Origin: Actinomycetes bacterium
GTDB lineage: Bacteria > Actinomycetota > Actinomycetes > Mycobacteriales > Micromonosporaceae
Direction: 5' to 3'
Assembly (NCBI GenBank): GCA_023402505.1
Contig: JAEYGD010000288.1
Location: 1-21,161, forward strand
DNA length: 21,161 nucleotides
The notes below the pieces were generated by a model. It was not told the origin of the DNA, did not search any database, and saw nothing but the letters and a program-made list of their open reading frames with translations. A program made the translations under genes and the position numbers. Below, piece after piece: positions 1-7,593 of this stretch; the first letter of the stretch is position 1, and each line of letters opens with the position of its first letter.

Positions 1-417
1 CGGCTGGTCGACGCCGCCGAGTCGTACGCGGAGGCGCTGCACGCCGCCCGGGTCGGCGCGCGCCTGCCGGCGCTGGGCCCGGTGGTGTCCTGGTCCGGGC
101 TGGGCGTCTACCGGGCGCTGGCCCGGCTCGGCGAGCACGACCTCGACGTGGCCGACGTGCACCCCGGTCTGGCCCGGCTGTTGGACAACCCGGCCAACCG
201 GACGCTGCTGACGACCCTGGAGCGCTACCTGGACCTGGCCGGCAACGCCCACGCCACCGCCGCCGAGCTGCGGCTGCACCGCACGACGCTCTACTACCGG
301 CTGCAACGCATCGAGGAGCTCGCCGCCACCGACCTGAAGGACGGGGGCGAGCGGCTCTGCCTGCACCTGGCGTTGAAGCTGGCCCGGCTGACCGGGCACT
401 ACCGGACCGAGGAGTGA
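1..417 (+). CDS. PucR/CdaR-family transcriptional regulator, C-terminal fragment
   Basis: The frame is open from base 1 to a TGA at 415-417, so only the last 138 residues are present and the gene starts outside the window. Near the end is a helix-turn-helix segment (A-A-E-L-R-L-H-R-T-T-L-Y-Y-R-L-Q-R-I-E-E-L) followed by L-H-L-A-L-K-L-A-R-L. This is the characteristic PucR/CdaR C-terminal HTH signature, in which the helix with the T-L-Y-Y-R-L-x-R-I core contacts DNA. Members of the family are activators or repressors of catabolic and transport genes. The gene ends about 120 bp upstream of an ABC importer operon on the same strand, so it may regulate that operon; this is inferred from position only. 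The effector-binding N-terminus is not visible, so the ligand cannot be guessed. Confidence 0.85.
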   Translation, partial: RLVDAAESYAEALHAARVGARLPALGPVVSWSGLGVYRALARLGEHDLDVADVHPGLARLLDNPANRTLLTTLERYLDLAGNAHATAAELRLHRTTLYYRLQRIEELAATDLKDGGERLCLHLALKLARLTGHYRTEE

Positions 418-467
418 GCGTGCGACAGGCGTAGCAAGGCGGGACCGGGATCTTCGACAGGTGCCCG

Positions 468-497
468 ATGACCCGGCGGCACAGTGGTTCGTAGGTT
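468..497 (+). promoter_or_regulatory. candidate promoter of the ABC importer operon
   Basis: A -35-like ATGACC (468-473) and a -10-like TAGGTT (492-497, fits TAnnnT) are separated by 18 bp. Transcription would start near 504, leaving roughly 37 nt before the GTG at 541. If correct, this excludes the upstream in-frame GTG at 484, which lies inside the promoter. Only the -10 is a good match, so the call is tentative. Confidence 0.35.
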
Positions 498-540
498 CGG
501 CGGGACCCGTGCGGCGGGTCGGCGGCGAGGGGGTGGTGCG

Positions 541-1374
541 GTGGCCGGGCGATGGCTCGGACGCTACGTCGTACCGGCCCTGGTCGCGGTCCTGTTCGTG
601 GCCCCGCTCTGGTTCATGGTCGTCGGTTCCCTGCGGCCCGCCGGCACCCCGCCGCCCCGCACGCTGGAGCTGTGGCCGGCCGAACCGACGACGGCCGCGT
701 ACACCCGCCTGCCGGAACTCGTGCCACTGTTCCGCTACCTGGCGAACTCCGCCCTGGTGGTCGCGCTGGCCGTCCCGCTGACCGTGCTGGTCGCGTCGCT
801 GACCGGCTTCGGTCTGCGGCTGCTTTCCCGCCCGGCCCGGCGGCGGGCGCTGCTCGGCCTGCTCGCGCTGCTGCTGGTGCCGGTCACCGCGGTGTGGGCC
901 ACCCGGTTCGAACTGTTCCGGCTGGCCGGGGTCGTCGACACGTACCTGCCGCTGCTGGCCCCGGCGGCGCTCGCCGTCAGCCCGTTCCTGGTCCTGTTGT
1001 ACGCGTGGAGTTTCGGCGGGGTCCCGGACAGCCAGTTGCAGGCGGCCCGCCTGGAGGGCGCCGGGTGGCTCACCGTCTGGCGGCGGCTGGCGATGCCGCA
1101 GGTGAAGCCGGCGACCCTGGCGGTGTCGGTCCTCGCCTTCACCTTCCACTGGTCCAACTTCATCGACCCCCTGCTCTACCTGACCAGCGGCGACCGCTAC
1201 ACGTGGCCGCTCGGCCTGCGGTTCCTGCTGCTGCTCAACCCGACCGACTGGCCGCTGCTGATGGCCGGCTGCGTGGTGGCCACCGCACCGTGTGTGGTGG
1301 TGTTCCTGCTGGCACAGCGGATCCTGCTGTCCGACGACCCCCTGGCGGCACTGCGACCGGAAGGACGCCGATGA
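541..1374 (+). CDS. carbohydrate ABC transporter permease, MalG-like
   Basis: Inner-membrane permease of a CUT1-type (sugar) ABC importer, 277 residues. It begins with a short basic stretch and a membrane segment leading to P-L-W-F-M-V-V-G-S-L, typical of the MalG/LacG side. Several further hydrophobic segments follow. The cytoplasmic EAA loop that docks on the ATPase is visible at about residues 168-191 (A-A-R-L-E-G-A-G-W-L-T-V-W-R-R-L-A-M-P). The GTG at 541 is chosen because GAGGGGG (527-533) sits 7 nt upstream. An alternative GTG at 484 would add 19 Arg/Gly-rich residues but has no clear ribosome site. Its TGA (1372-1374) overlaps the ATG of the binding protein. It presumably pairs with the MalF-like permease encoded at 3649. 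Substrate unknown. Confidence 0.88.
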   Translation: MAGRWLGRYVVPALVAVLFVAPLWFMVVGSLRPAGTPPPRTLELWPAEPTTAAYTRLPELVPLFRYLANSALVVALAVPLTVLVASLTGFGLRLLSRPARRRALLGLLALLLVPVTAVWATRFELFRLAGVVDTYLPLLAPAALAVSPFLVLLYAWSFGGVPDSQLQAARLEGAGWLTVWRRLAMPQVKPATLAVSVLAFTFHWSNFIDPLLYLTSGDRYTWPLGLRFLLLLNPTDWPLLMAGCVVATAPCVVVFLLAQRILLSDDPLAALRPEGRR

Positions 1375-2651
1375 CATCCTGGCGACGGGCCTGTGCGGCC
1401 CTGCTCACCCTCCTGCTCGTCGGCACGGGCTGCGCCTCCGGCGACGACGCCGGCCGGGAGGGCATCACCGTCGTACTGTTCGGCGACGCCGAGGAGGTCG
1501 CCGGCTACCGGGCGATGGTGGCCGGCTTCACCGAGGCCAACCCGGACGTCGACGTCACCCTCTCCCCGGTGGCCACGCAGGACGAGCTGATGGCGCGGCT
1601 GACCACGTCGTTCGCCGGGGGCCGGCCGCCGGACGTGTTCCTGCTGAACTACCGCCGGTACGGGCAGTTCGCCGGGCAGGGCGCGATCGAACCGGCACAG
1701 TCCTACCTGGACCGCAGCGAGGTGCTCCGGGAGAGCGACTTCAGCCCGCGCGCCCTGGACGCGTTCCGGTTCGACGGCACGACCCTGACCTGCCTGCCGC
1801 AGAACCTGTCGTCGCTGGTCGTCTACTGGAACACCGACCTGTTCCGGGCCGCCGGTGTCGCCGCCCCGACGGCCGGCTGGACCTGGGACGACTTCCTCGC
1901 CGCCGGCCGGGCGCTCACCCGCGACGGCCGCTACGGGGTGGGCGTCGAGCCGTCCATCGCGCGGCTCGCGCCGTTCGTCTGGTCCAACCGGGGTGAACTG
2001 GTCGACGACCCGGCCCGCCCGACGACCCTGACGCTGCGCGGCGACCCGGCGGCCCGCGAGGCCGTCGACTGGTTCCTGGACCTGCAGCTGCGGCACCGGG
2101 TGGTGCCGCCGGACGCCGAGGAGCAGAGCGAGTCCAGCGAGGCCCGCTTCCTGCGCGGCACCCTCGGCATGTACCTCAGCAGCCGCGTCGCCGTACCGAC
2201 CCTGCGCACGATCAGCGGCTTCGACTGGGACGCGGCACCGCTGCCGGTGGCGCCGGGCGGCGTGCCGGCGTCGATCCTGCACAGCGACGCGTACTGCATG
2301 AGCGCCGGGCTGCCGGACCACCGCCGGGCGTGGCGGTTCATCGAGTACGCGATGGGCGCCGACGGGCAGCGCACGCTCGCCGAGTCCGGCCGGACCGTGC
2401 CGTCCCGTCTCGACGTGGCCGGCTCCCCCGCGTTCCTCGACCCGGCGAAGCCGCCACGCTCCTCGCGGGTCTTCCTCGACGCCGAGCCGCACCTGCGGGC
2501 CACCCCGCGCACCGCCACCTGGGCGCGCGTGGAGAAGGAGGCGGACACCCTGCTGGAGGAGGTGTTCTACGGCCGGGTCCAGCGCGAGGACGGGCTGCGC
2601 CGGCTGGAGGAGACGGTCCGTCCGCTGTTCACCCTGCCGGTGGGCAAGTGA
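1371..2651 (+). CDS. ABC transporter extracellular solute-binding lipoprotein (sugar type)
   Basis: A 426-residue substrate-binding protein of the SBP_bac_1/MalE class that captures substrate outside the membrane for the neighbouring permeases. The N-terminus has Arg5-Arg6, a hydrophobic core and a lipobox-like V-G-T-G-C with Cys21 as the predicted lipidated residue. The -3 Gly is slightly off the usual lipobox. After it comes the family pattern: a beta-strand (I-T-V-V-L-F), then F-T-E-A-N-P-D-V-D-V, then P-P-D-V-F-L-L-N-Y. Later Y-W-N-T-D-L-F-R-A-A-G and G-W-T-W-D-D-F are hallmark motifs of sugar-binding lipoproteins. The ATG start overlaps the upstream TGA (ATGA), and GGAAGGA (1359-1365) is a strong ribosome site. 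Its TGA overlaps the GTG of the ATPase gene. The sugar cannot be determined by eye. Confidence 0.9.
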   Translation: MTSWRRACAALLTLLLVGTGCASGDDAGREGITVVLFGDAEEVAGYRAMVAGFTEANPDVDVTLSPVATQDELMARLTTSFAGGRPPDVFLLNYRRYGQFAGQGAIEPAQSYLDRSEVLRESDFSPRALDAFRFDGTTLTCLPQNLSSLVVYWNTDLFRAAGVAAPTAGWTWDDFLAAGRALTRDGRYGVGVEPSIARLAPFVWSNRGELVDDPARPTTLTLRGDPAAREAVDWFLDLQLRHRVVPPDAEEQSESSEARFLRGTLGMYLSSRVAVPTLRTISGFDWDAAPLPVAPGGVPASILHSDAYCMSAGLPDHRRAWRFIEYAMGADGQRTLAESGRTVPSRLDVAGSPAFLDPAKPPRSSRVFLDAEPHLRATPRTATWARVEKEADTLLEEVFYGRVQREDGLRRLEETVRPLFTLPVGK

Positions 2652-3652
2652 CCGAGCGCGGATTCATCCAGCTCGAAGGACTGACCCGCGCGTACGGGCG
2701 GACCACCGCCGTCGACGGCGTCGACCTGGAGGTACGCGCCGGGGAACTGGTCACCCTGGTCGGGCCGTCCGGGTCGGGCAAGTCGACGATCCTGCGGCTC
2801 ATCGCCGGGCTCGACCGGCCCGACGGTGGCCGGATCCTGGTCGACGGCGTCGACGTGGCCGGCGTACCACCGCACCGGCGGGCCGTGGCGATGGTCTTCC
2901 AGGACTACGCGCTCTTCCCGCACCTCACCGTCCACGGCAACCTCACGTTCGGCCCGCGCGTACGCCGGGTGGGCCGCGCCGAGGCGGACCGGCGGGCCCG
3001 CGCCGCCGCCGAACGCCTCGGCATCGGCGACCTGCTGGACCGCTACCCGGACCAGATGTCCGGCGGGCAGCGCCAGCGGGTCGCGCTGGCCCGCGCGCTG
3101 CTGCGCGACCCCAGCGTCTACCTCCTCGACGAGCCGCTGGCGAGCCTGGACGCCCCGCTGCGCTTCGCCACCCGCGCCGACCTGCTCGCCCTGCACCGCG
3201 AGCTGCGCACCACCACCGTCCACGTCACCCACGACCAGCACGAGGCGATGACCCTCGGCGACCGGGTGGTGGTCCTCGCCGACGGGCGGGTGCGGCAGGT
3301 CGGCCCGCCCCAGCAGGTGTACGACGAGCCGGCCGACACGTTCGTCGCCGGGTTCCTCGGCAGCCCGCCGATGAACCTGGTCGGCGGCGGCGGGGTGCTC
3401 GGCGGCGACCCGGGCACGACGTACGGCGTACGCCCGGAGGACCTGACGCTCGACGGCGCGGGACCGGTGACCGCCACCGTCGAGGCGGTGGAGGCCCTGG
3501 GCAGCGAGGCGATCCTGCTCACCCGCGCACCGGACGGCACCCGGCTGACCGTACGCACCGGCCCCCGCCCCGGCGTGGGCACCGGCGACGAGGTGCGGCT
3601 GCGCGCCGACCGGCTGCACCGGTTCGACGCGGTGACCGGGCGGCGCCGGTGA
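2648..3652 (+). CDS. ABC transporter ATP-binding protein, MalK/UgpC-like
   Basis: Cytoplasmic ATPase of 334 residues that powers the importer. Visible motifs are Walker A G-P-S-G-S-G-K-S (39-46), the Q-loop V-F-Q-D-Y (Gln85), the signature M-S-G-G-Q-R-Q-R-V (137-145), Walker B Y-L-L-D-E-P (Asp161, Glu162), the D-loop S-L-D (166-168), and the switch V-T-H-D (His195). A C-terminal beta-rich extension from about 240 looks like the TOBE/OB regulatory domain of MalK/PotA-type ATPases. The GTG at 2648 overlaps the upstream TGA by 4 nt (GTGA), and its own TGA overlaps the next GTG, so expression is probably translationally coupled. Many actinobacterial sugar importers lack a linked ATPase and share an unlinked MsiK; this operon carries its own. 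A spermidine/Fe-type CysA/PotA assignment is less likely given the MalF/MalG partners. Confidence 0.92.
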   Translation: MTERGFIQLEGLTRAYGRTTAVDGVDLEVRAGELVTLVGPSGSGKSTILRLIAGLDRPDGGRILVDGVDVAGVPPHRRAVAMVFQDYALFPHLTVHGNLTFGPRVRRVGRAEADRRARAAAERLGIGDLLDRYPDQMSGGQRQRVALARALLRDPSVYLLDEPLASLDAPLRFATRADLLALHRELRTTTVHVTHDQHEAMTLGDRVVVLADGRVRQVGPPQQVYDEPADTFVAGFLGSPPMNLVGGGGVLGGDPGTTYGVRPEDLTLDGAGPVTATVEAVEALGSEAILLTRAPDGTRLTVRTGPRPGVGTGDEVRLRADRLHRFDAVTGRRR

Positions 3653-4524
3653 CCGGCCGCCGGACTCCGCTGACCGGCTGGGCGTTCCTCGCCCCGTACG
3701 CCGTCGCGGTGGCCCTGCTGGTCGTGGTGCCGGCGGCGCTGAACGTGGCGTACGCGTTCACCGACCACACCGGGCTGACCCGCGACCCGCGGTTCGTCGG
3801 GCTGGCCAACGTCCGGCGGCTGCTCCACGACGGGTTCCTGCTCGACAGCCTGGAGGCGTCCCTGTTCCACGTGGCGCTCGCCGTGCCGGTGCGGTTCGTC
3901 GCCGCCGTCGGGCTCGGCCTGCTGCTCGCCGCCCCGCGCCCCGGCGGGCGGTGGTTCCGCACCGCCGTGTACCTGCCGACGGTGATCCCCGACGTGGCGC
4001 TCGCCGTGCTGTTCCTGTGGGTGCTCAACCCGCTGTACGGACCGCTGAACCAGCTGCTCGGGCTGTTCGGGCATCCGGGGTTCACCTGGCTCGCCGACCC
4101 GGCCACGGCCCGGATCGGCGTGGTGCTGATGCTGGCGTTCCCGATCGGCGAGGGGTTCGTCGTGGTGCTGGCCGCCCGCCGGTTGCTCGACGGCCGGCTG
4201 TACGAGGCGGCGGCGCTGGAGGGCTGCGGGCCGTTCGGGCAACTGCGCCGGCTGACGCTGCCGCTGCTCGCGCCCGTGCTGGTGCTGCTGGCCGTGCGGG
4301 ACACCGTCCTCACGCTGCAGGTGAACTTCGTGCCGGCGTACGTGCTCACCGACGGCCGGCCCGCCAACGCCACCCTCTACCTGCCGGTCTACATCTTCGA
4401 CCAGGCTTTCGAGTTCGCCGGCTTCGCGTACGGGTCGCTGGTCACGATCCTGCTGATGCTGGTCACCGCGGTGATCATCACCGGGCTGCTGCTCGCCGTC
4501 CGGCGCTGGCGGGTGCTGCGGTGA
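3649..4524 (+). CDS. carbohydrate ABC transporter permease, MalF-like
   Basis: Second membrane subunit of the importer, 291 residues. The N-terminus runs R-R-T-P-L-T-G-W-A-F-L-A-P-Y, a typical start of the MalF/UgpA side, followed by a long hydrophobic helix. The segment Y-L-P-T-V-I-P-D-V-A-L-A-V-L-F-L-W and the N-P-L-Y-G-P-L-N-Q-L-L loop are family-typical. The EAA loop is at about 186-208 (E-A-A-A-L-E-G-C-G-P-F-G-Q-L-R-R-L-T-L-P). It starts with a GTG that overlaps the ATPase stop. Its TGA (4522-4524) coincides with another in-frame GTG at 4521 that could start the lipoprotein gene. Gene order permease-SBP-ATPase-permease is unusual, since most CUT1 operons run SBP-permease-permease. Confidence 0.9.
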   Translation: MTGRRTPLTGWAFLAPYAVAVALLVVVPAALNVAYAFTDHTGLTRDPRFVGLANVRRLLHDGFLLDSLEASLFHVALAVPVRFVAAVGLGLLLAAPRPGGRWFRTAVYLPTVIPDVALAVLFLWVLNPLYGPLNQLLGLFGHPGFTWLADPATARIGVVLMLAFPIGEGFVVVLAARRLLDGRLYEAAALEGCGPFGQLRRLTLPLLAPVLVLLAVRDTVLTLQVNFVPAYVLTDGRPANATLYLPVYIFDQAFEFAGFAYGSLVTILLMLVTAVIITGLLLAVRRWRVLR

Positions 4525-4544
4525 GCGTGGCATCGTGCTTGCCC

Positions 4545-5006
4545 ATGAGACTCCGGGTCCTCGCCGCCGTCGCCGTAGTCGCCCTCCTGGCCGGCTGCGG
4601 CGGCTCGGAGCCCCCGACCGGCGGCAACCGTGACCTGCTGGCCAACCTGCCCAGCTGCGACCGGGTGCCGCTGGACCGGGAGCCGCAGGTCGACGCCGCC
4701 GTGCCCGGCCTGGTGCTGCCCGACGGCGCCCGGGTCACCAGCGTCGTCGAGCAGGGTGCGCTGACCAGCGTGGAGGCCACCGTGCGGATGTCCCCGCTGG
4801 ACGTGCGCGCCCACTACGAGCAGCGCACCGACATCGAGCTGCTGCGCATCGAGGACGAGATCTTCGAGACCGAGGTGCTGGCCCGTACGCGGGACCGGCG
4901 GATGTACCTGCGGGCCGGCGCGCTGTGCGCCGACGGGACCACCCTGACCGTCATGGTGGGGCCGGACTCCGACGACGCGGGGCTGCCGGAGTTCCGCAGC
5001 GGCTGA
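4545..5006 (+). CDS. small secreted lipoprotein of unknown function
   Basis: A 153-residue predicted lipoprotein: Arg-containing start, hydrophobic core and a classic lipobox L-A-G-C with Cys18 as the lipid anchor. The mature part is acidic, about 135 residues, has two further Cys (in P-S-C-D-R and A-L-C-A-D) that could pair, and shows no catalytic motif. The segment L-D-V-R-A-H-Y-E-Q-R-T-D followed by beta-strand-like stretches suggests a small alpha/beta domain. ATG 4545 gives a normal signal peptide but has no clear ribosome site. GTG 4521, overlapping the permease stop by 4 nt as in the rest of the operon, would add eight residues (V-S-V-A-S-C-L-P) and is a real alternative. It may be a co-transcribed accessory of the importer. 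Function not recognised. Confidence 0.75.
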   Translation: MRLRVLAAVAVVALLAGCGGSEPPTGGNRDLLANLPSCDRVPLDREPQVDAAVPGLVLPDGARVTSVVEQGALTSVEATVRMSPLDVRAHYEQRTDIELLRIEDEIFETEVLARTRDRRMYLRAGALCADGTTLTVMVGPDSDDAGLPEFRSG

Positions 5007-5058
5007 GCGGTCTCGACACCTGTCCTAACCGGACCGCGGGTTTCCCGACAGTTGATCG

Positions 5059-5087
5059 GTGACGTCCGCCGATGCGCTGTCTAGCGT
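5059..5087 (+). promoter_or_regulatory. candidate promoter of the BNR propeller gene
   Basis: GTGACG (5059-5064; five of six to TTGACG) and TAGCGT (5082-5087; TAnnnT) are spaced exactly 17 bp apart, a good housekeeping-sigma arrangement for actinobacteria. The predicted start of transcription near 5094 leaves about 34 nt to the ATG at 5128, including its AGGAG. It also argues against translation from the GTG at 5059. Confidence 0.5.
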
Positions 5088-5127
5088 GCGCAGTCAGGAC
5101 CGTCCGCGTACGGACAGGAGACGCCGC

Positions 5128-7518
5128 ATGACCCTCGCACTCGCCCGACGCCGCCGCGGCCGGACGGTGACGGCGCTGCTGGCGCTGACCGCCACGGTCG
5201 CGCTGACGGCGTCGTCCAGCCCGCCACCCGCCGCGGTGCCCGCACTCGCCACCAGCTCACCGACCGGGCCGATGGAACTGCCCGACGAGTGGATGACCGC
5301 CCAGCGGATGAGCGACGGCAGCACCGACCTGTCCGCCACCAAGTACGCCCACGCGCGGGGCGAGGCCAACCGGCTCGCCGCCCGGACCCGCAGCGTCTAC
5401 CGGCCGCTCGCCGAACGGCCGTGGTCGTTCTTCGGGCCCGCCGACATCGGCGGCCGGGTCGTCGACATCGCGGTCGACCCGCAGGTGCCCGACCAGGTGT
5501 TCATCGCCGCCGCGTCCGGCGGCGTGTGGCGCACCGGCGACGCCGGCGCCACGTTCACCCCCGCCTGGCCGGACGGCTGGGCCCAGGCCATGGGCGCGGT
5601 CGCCATGACCAGCGACGGTGTCCTCTTCGCCGGCACCGGCGAGGCCCAGCCCGGCGGCGGCTCCATCACCTTCGGCGGCGACGGTGTCTACCGGTCGACC
5701 GACCGGGGCGCGACCTGGAAGCACGTCGGCCTGGCCGACAGCCACGCCATCGCCCGCTTCGCGATCGACCCGAGCGACGAGGACCGGATCTTCGCGGCGG
5801 CCAGCGGCAACCTGTTCGTCCCCGGCGGCGAGCGCGGCGTCTACCTCAGCGAGGACGGCGGCGACACCTGGCGGCAGGTGCTCGCCCCGCCGAACGACAC
5901 CACCGGCGCCACCGAGGTCCTCATCGACCCGACCGACCCGAACCGGATGTACGCGGCGATGTGGGACCACCTGCGCGAGCCCGACCAGCGCACCTACGGT
6001 GGCCCCGGCTCCAGCCTGTGGCGCTCCGACGACGCCGGGCGGACCTGGTCGCGCCTGACCGCCGGCCTGCCCACCGACGCCGACCAGGGCCGTTGGGGTC
6101 TGGCGCTGGCACCGAGCAACCCGCAGCGCCTGTACGCCTACGTCGGCACCGCCCTCGGCCCGTTCCGGGCCTTCTACCGCTCCGACGACGGCGGCGACAC
6201 CTGGACGCAGACCCCGGTCACCGCCGGGCAGGCGTCCCAGTCGACGTTCAGCTGGTGGTTCGGCAAGCTCTTCGTCAACCCGGCCGACCAGGACAACGTC
6301 TTCCTGATGGGCGTCAACCTGATGCGCTCCACCAACGGCGCGCAGAGCTTCGCCCCGGTCGGTGGCGTCCACGCCGACCAGCACGCCATGCGCTGGGACC
6401 CGAAGGTGCCCGGCCGGGTCTACCTGGGCAACGACGGGGGCTTCTACCGGTCGGAGACCAACGGGGCCGGCGGCTGGGTGAAGTCCACCGACGAGCGGTA
6501 CACGCAGTTCTACACCGTCGACGTGGCGCAGACCGACCCGCGACTGAAGGTCGGCGGCACCCAGGACAACGGCTGCAACCGCGGTTACAACGGCCCCGGC
6601 GGCCCCTGGGACCCGATCGGCTGCGGTGACGGCCTCCAGACGATCATCCACCCGGAGAATCCGAACATCGTCTTCGGGTGCAGCCAGTACGGCTCCTGCT
6701 ACCGCTCGGAGAACGCCGGCGCGAGCCCGCGCGCGCCGATCGGTCCCGCCCAGACCACCTCGCAGCGGCGCAACTGGCTCACCCCGCTGCAGTTCGACCC
6801 GAGCGACCCGGACGTCATGTACTACGCCGGGAACATCGTGAACCGGTCGACGGACAACGGCCGTACCTGGACGGCGATCAGCCCCGACCTCACCGGCGGC
6901 GGACCGAACGACCCGGCCGGCTACCCGTGGGGCACCGTCACCACGATCGCGGCGGCGCCCACCGACGGCGACACGCTGTACGTCGGCACCGACGACGGCC
7001 GGCTCTGGTGGACCCACGACCTCGGGGCGACCTGGAACCGGGTCGACCCGGCGCAGCTGCCCGGCACGTGGGTCACCCGCGTGGCGGTCAACCCGAAGGA
7101 CGCCAACATCGCGTACGCGACGTTCTCCGGCTTCCGCTCGGGCAGTGACCGGCCGCACGTGATGATGACCCGCGACGGCGGCCGGACCTGGACCGACATC
7201 GGCCGGGGCCTGCCGGACGCGCCGGTCAACTCGGTGGTGCCGACCGGTGACGGCCTGCTGCTGGTCGGCACCGACGTCGGGGTCTACGTGTCGGCGTGGA
7301 ACGGCGGCGAGTGGGCCGCGCTCGGCGCGGACCTGCCCAGGGCCGCCGTCATGTACCTGCGCTGGCACGAGCCGTCGCGCCAGCTGACGGCGGCCACGTT
7401 CGGGCGGGGCATCTACGACCTGACCGTGCCGCGCTGCCCGGCGGCGTCCACGAAGCTGCCGCTGAAGAACCCGGGTGTCGGCGTGGTGGGCGTCCTGTCG
7501 TCCTGCCGGGCCGGCTGA
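5128..7518 (+). CDS. secreted Asp-box (BNR) repeat beta-propeller, sialidase/GH74/VPS10-like fold
   Basis: A 796-residue exported protein. The start is fixed by AGGAG (5116-5120), 7 nt before ATG 5128, and by a promoter just upstream. The N-terminus has R-R-R-R-G-R then a hydrophobic stretch ending near A-L-T-A-S-S, a Sec or possibly Tat signal. At least seven Asp boxes (S/T-x-D-x-G-x-T-W) occur near residues 190, 241, 300, 352, 573, 629 and 681, usually just after a strand ending Y-R-S or W-R-S. This is the hallmark of BNR propellers such as sialidases, GH74 xyloglucanases and sortilin-like domains. Two clusters imply two stacked propellers. Cysteines near 483, 499, 518 and 524, and 770 and 793, could form disulfides. 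I cannot identify sialidase Arg triads or the GH74 catalytic Asp pair by eye, so enzyme versus binding role is open. Confidence 0.82.
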   Translation: MTLALARRRRGRTVTALLALTATVALTASSSPPPAAVPALATSSPTGPMELPDEWMTAQRMSDGSTDLSATKYAHARGEANRLAARTRSVYRPLAERPWSFFGPADIGGRVVDIAVDPQVPDQVFIAAASGGVWRTGDAGATFTPAWPDGWAQAMGAVAMTSDGVLFAGTGEAQPGGGSITFGGDGVYRSTDRGATWKHVGLADSHAIARFAIDPSDEDRIFAAASGNLFVPGGERGVYLSEDGGDTWRQVLAPPNDTTGATEVLIDPTDPNRMYAAMWDHLREPDQRTYGGPGSSLWRSDDAGRTWSRLTAGLPTDADQGRWGLALAPSNPQRLYAYVGTALGPFRAFYRSDDGGDTWTQTPVTAGQASQSTFSWWFGKLFVNPADQDNVFLMGVNLMRSTNGAQSFAPVGGVHADQHAMRWDPKVPGRVYLGNDGGFYRSETNGAGGWVKSTDERYTQFYTVDVAQTDPRLKVGGTQDNGCNRGYNGPGGPWDPIGCGDGLQTIIHPENPNIVFGCSQYGSCYRSENAGASPRAPIGPAQTTSQRRNWLTPLQFDPSDPDVMYYAGNIVNRSTDNGRTWTAISPDLTGGGPNDPAGYPWGTVTTIAAAPTDGDTLYVGTDDGRLWWTHDLGATWNRVDPAQLPGTWVTRVAVNPKDANIAYATFSGFRSGSDRPHVMMTRDGGRTWTDIGRGLPDAPVNSVVPTGDGLLLVGTDVGVYVSAWNGGEWAALGADLPRAAVMYLRWHEPSRQLTAATFGRGIYDLTVPRCPAASTKLPLKNPGVGVVGVLSSCRAG

Positions 7519-7525
7519 TCACGCC

Positions 7526-7562
7526 GGAGGCCGCCTCCCCGGGTGCCGGGGAGGCGGCCTCC
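7526..7562. terminator. bidirectional hairpin terminator
   Basis: A perfect 15-bp inverted repeat (arms 7526-7540 and 7548-7562) with a 7-nt loop lies between two convergent genes, 8 bp past the propeller stop and 31 bp past the pdxY stop. There is no U-tract, as is common in actinobacteria. It should serve both strands. Confidence 0.85.
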
Positions 7563-7593
7563 GTGCTGTTCAGCGGGCGCGCTGGTCGGCGCC

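Noticed and set aside
484..540. Upstream GTG start for the MalG-like permease
   Set aside because: Adds an Arg/Gly-rich 19-residue extension, lacks a ribosome site and overlaps the candidate promoter; GTG 541 has GAGGGGG at proper spacing. Not fully excluded.
5059..5127. Upstream GTG start for the BNR propeller gene
   Set aside because: It coincides with the -35 hexamer of a good candidate promoter and would put 23 polar residues ahead of the signal peptide; ATG 5128 has a strong AGGAG.
5128..7518. Assigning a sialidase (EC 3.2.1.18) function from the Asp boxes
   Set aside because: Asp boxes are structural and shared by many propellers; the sialidase Arg triad and F/Y-R-I-P motif were not seen.
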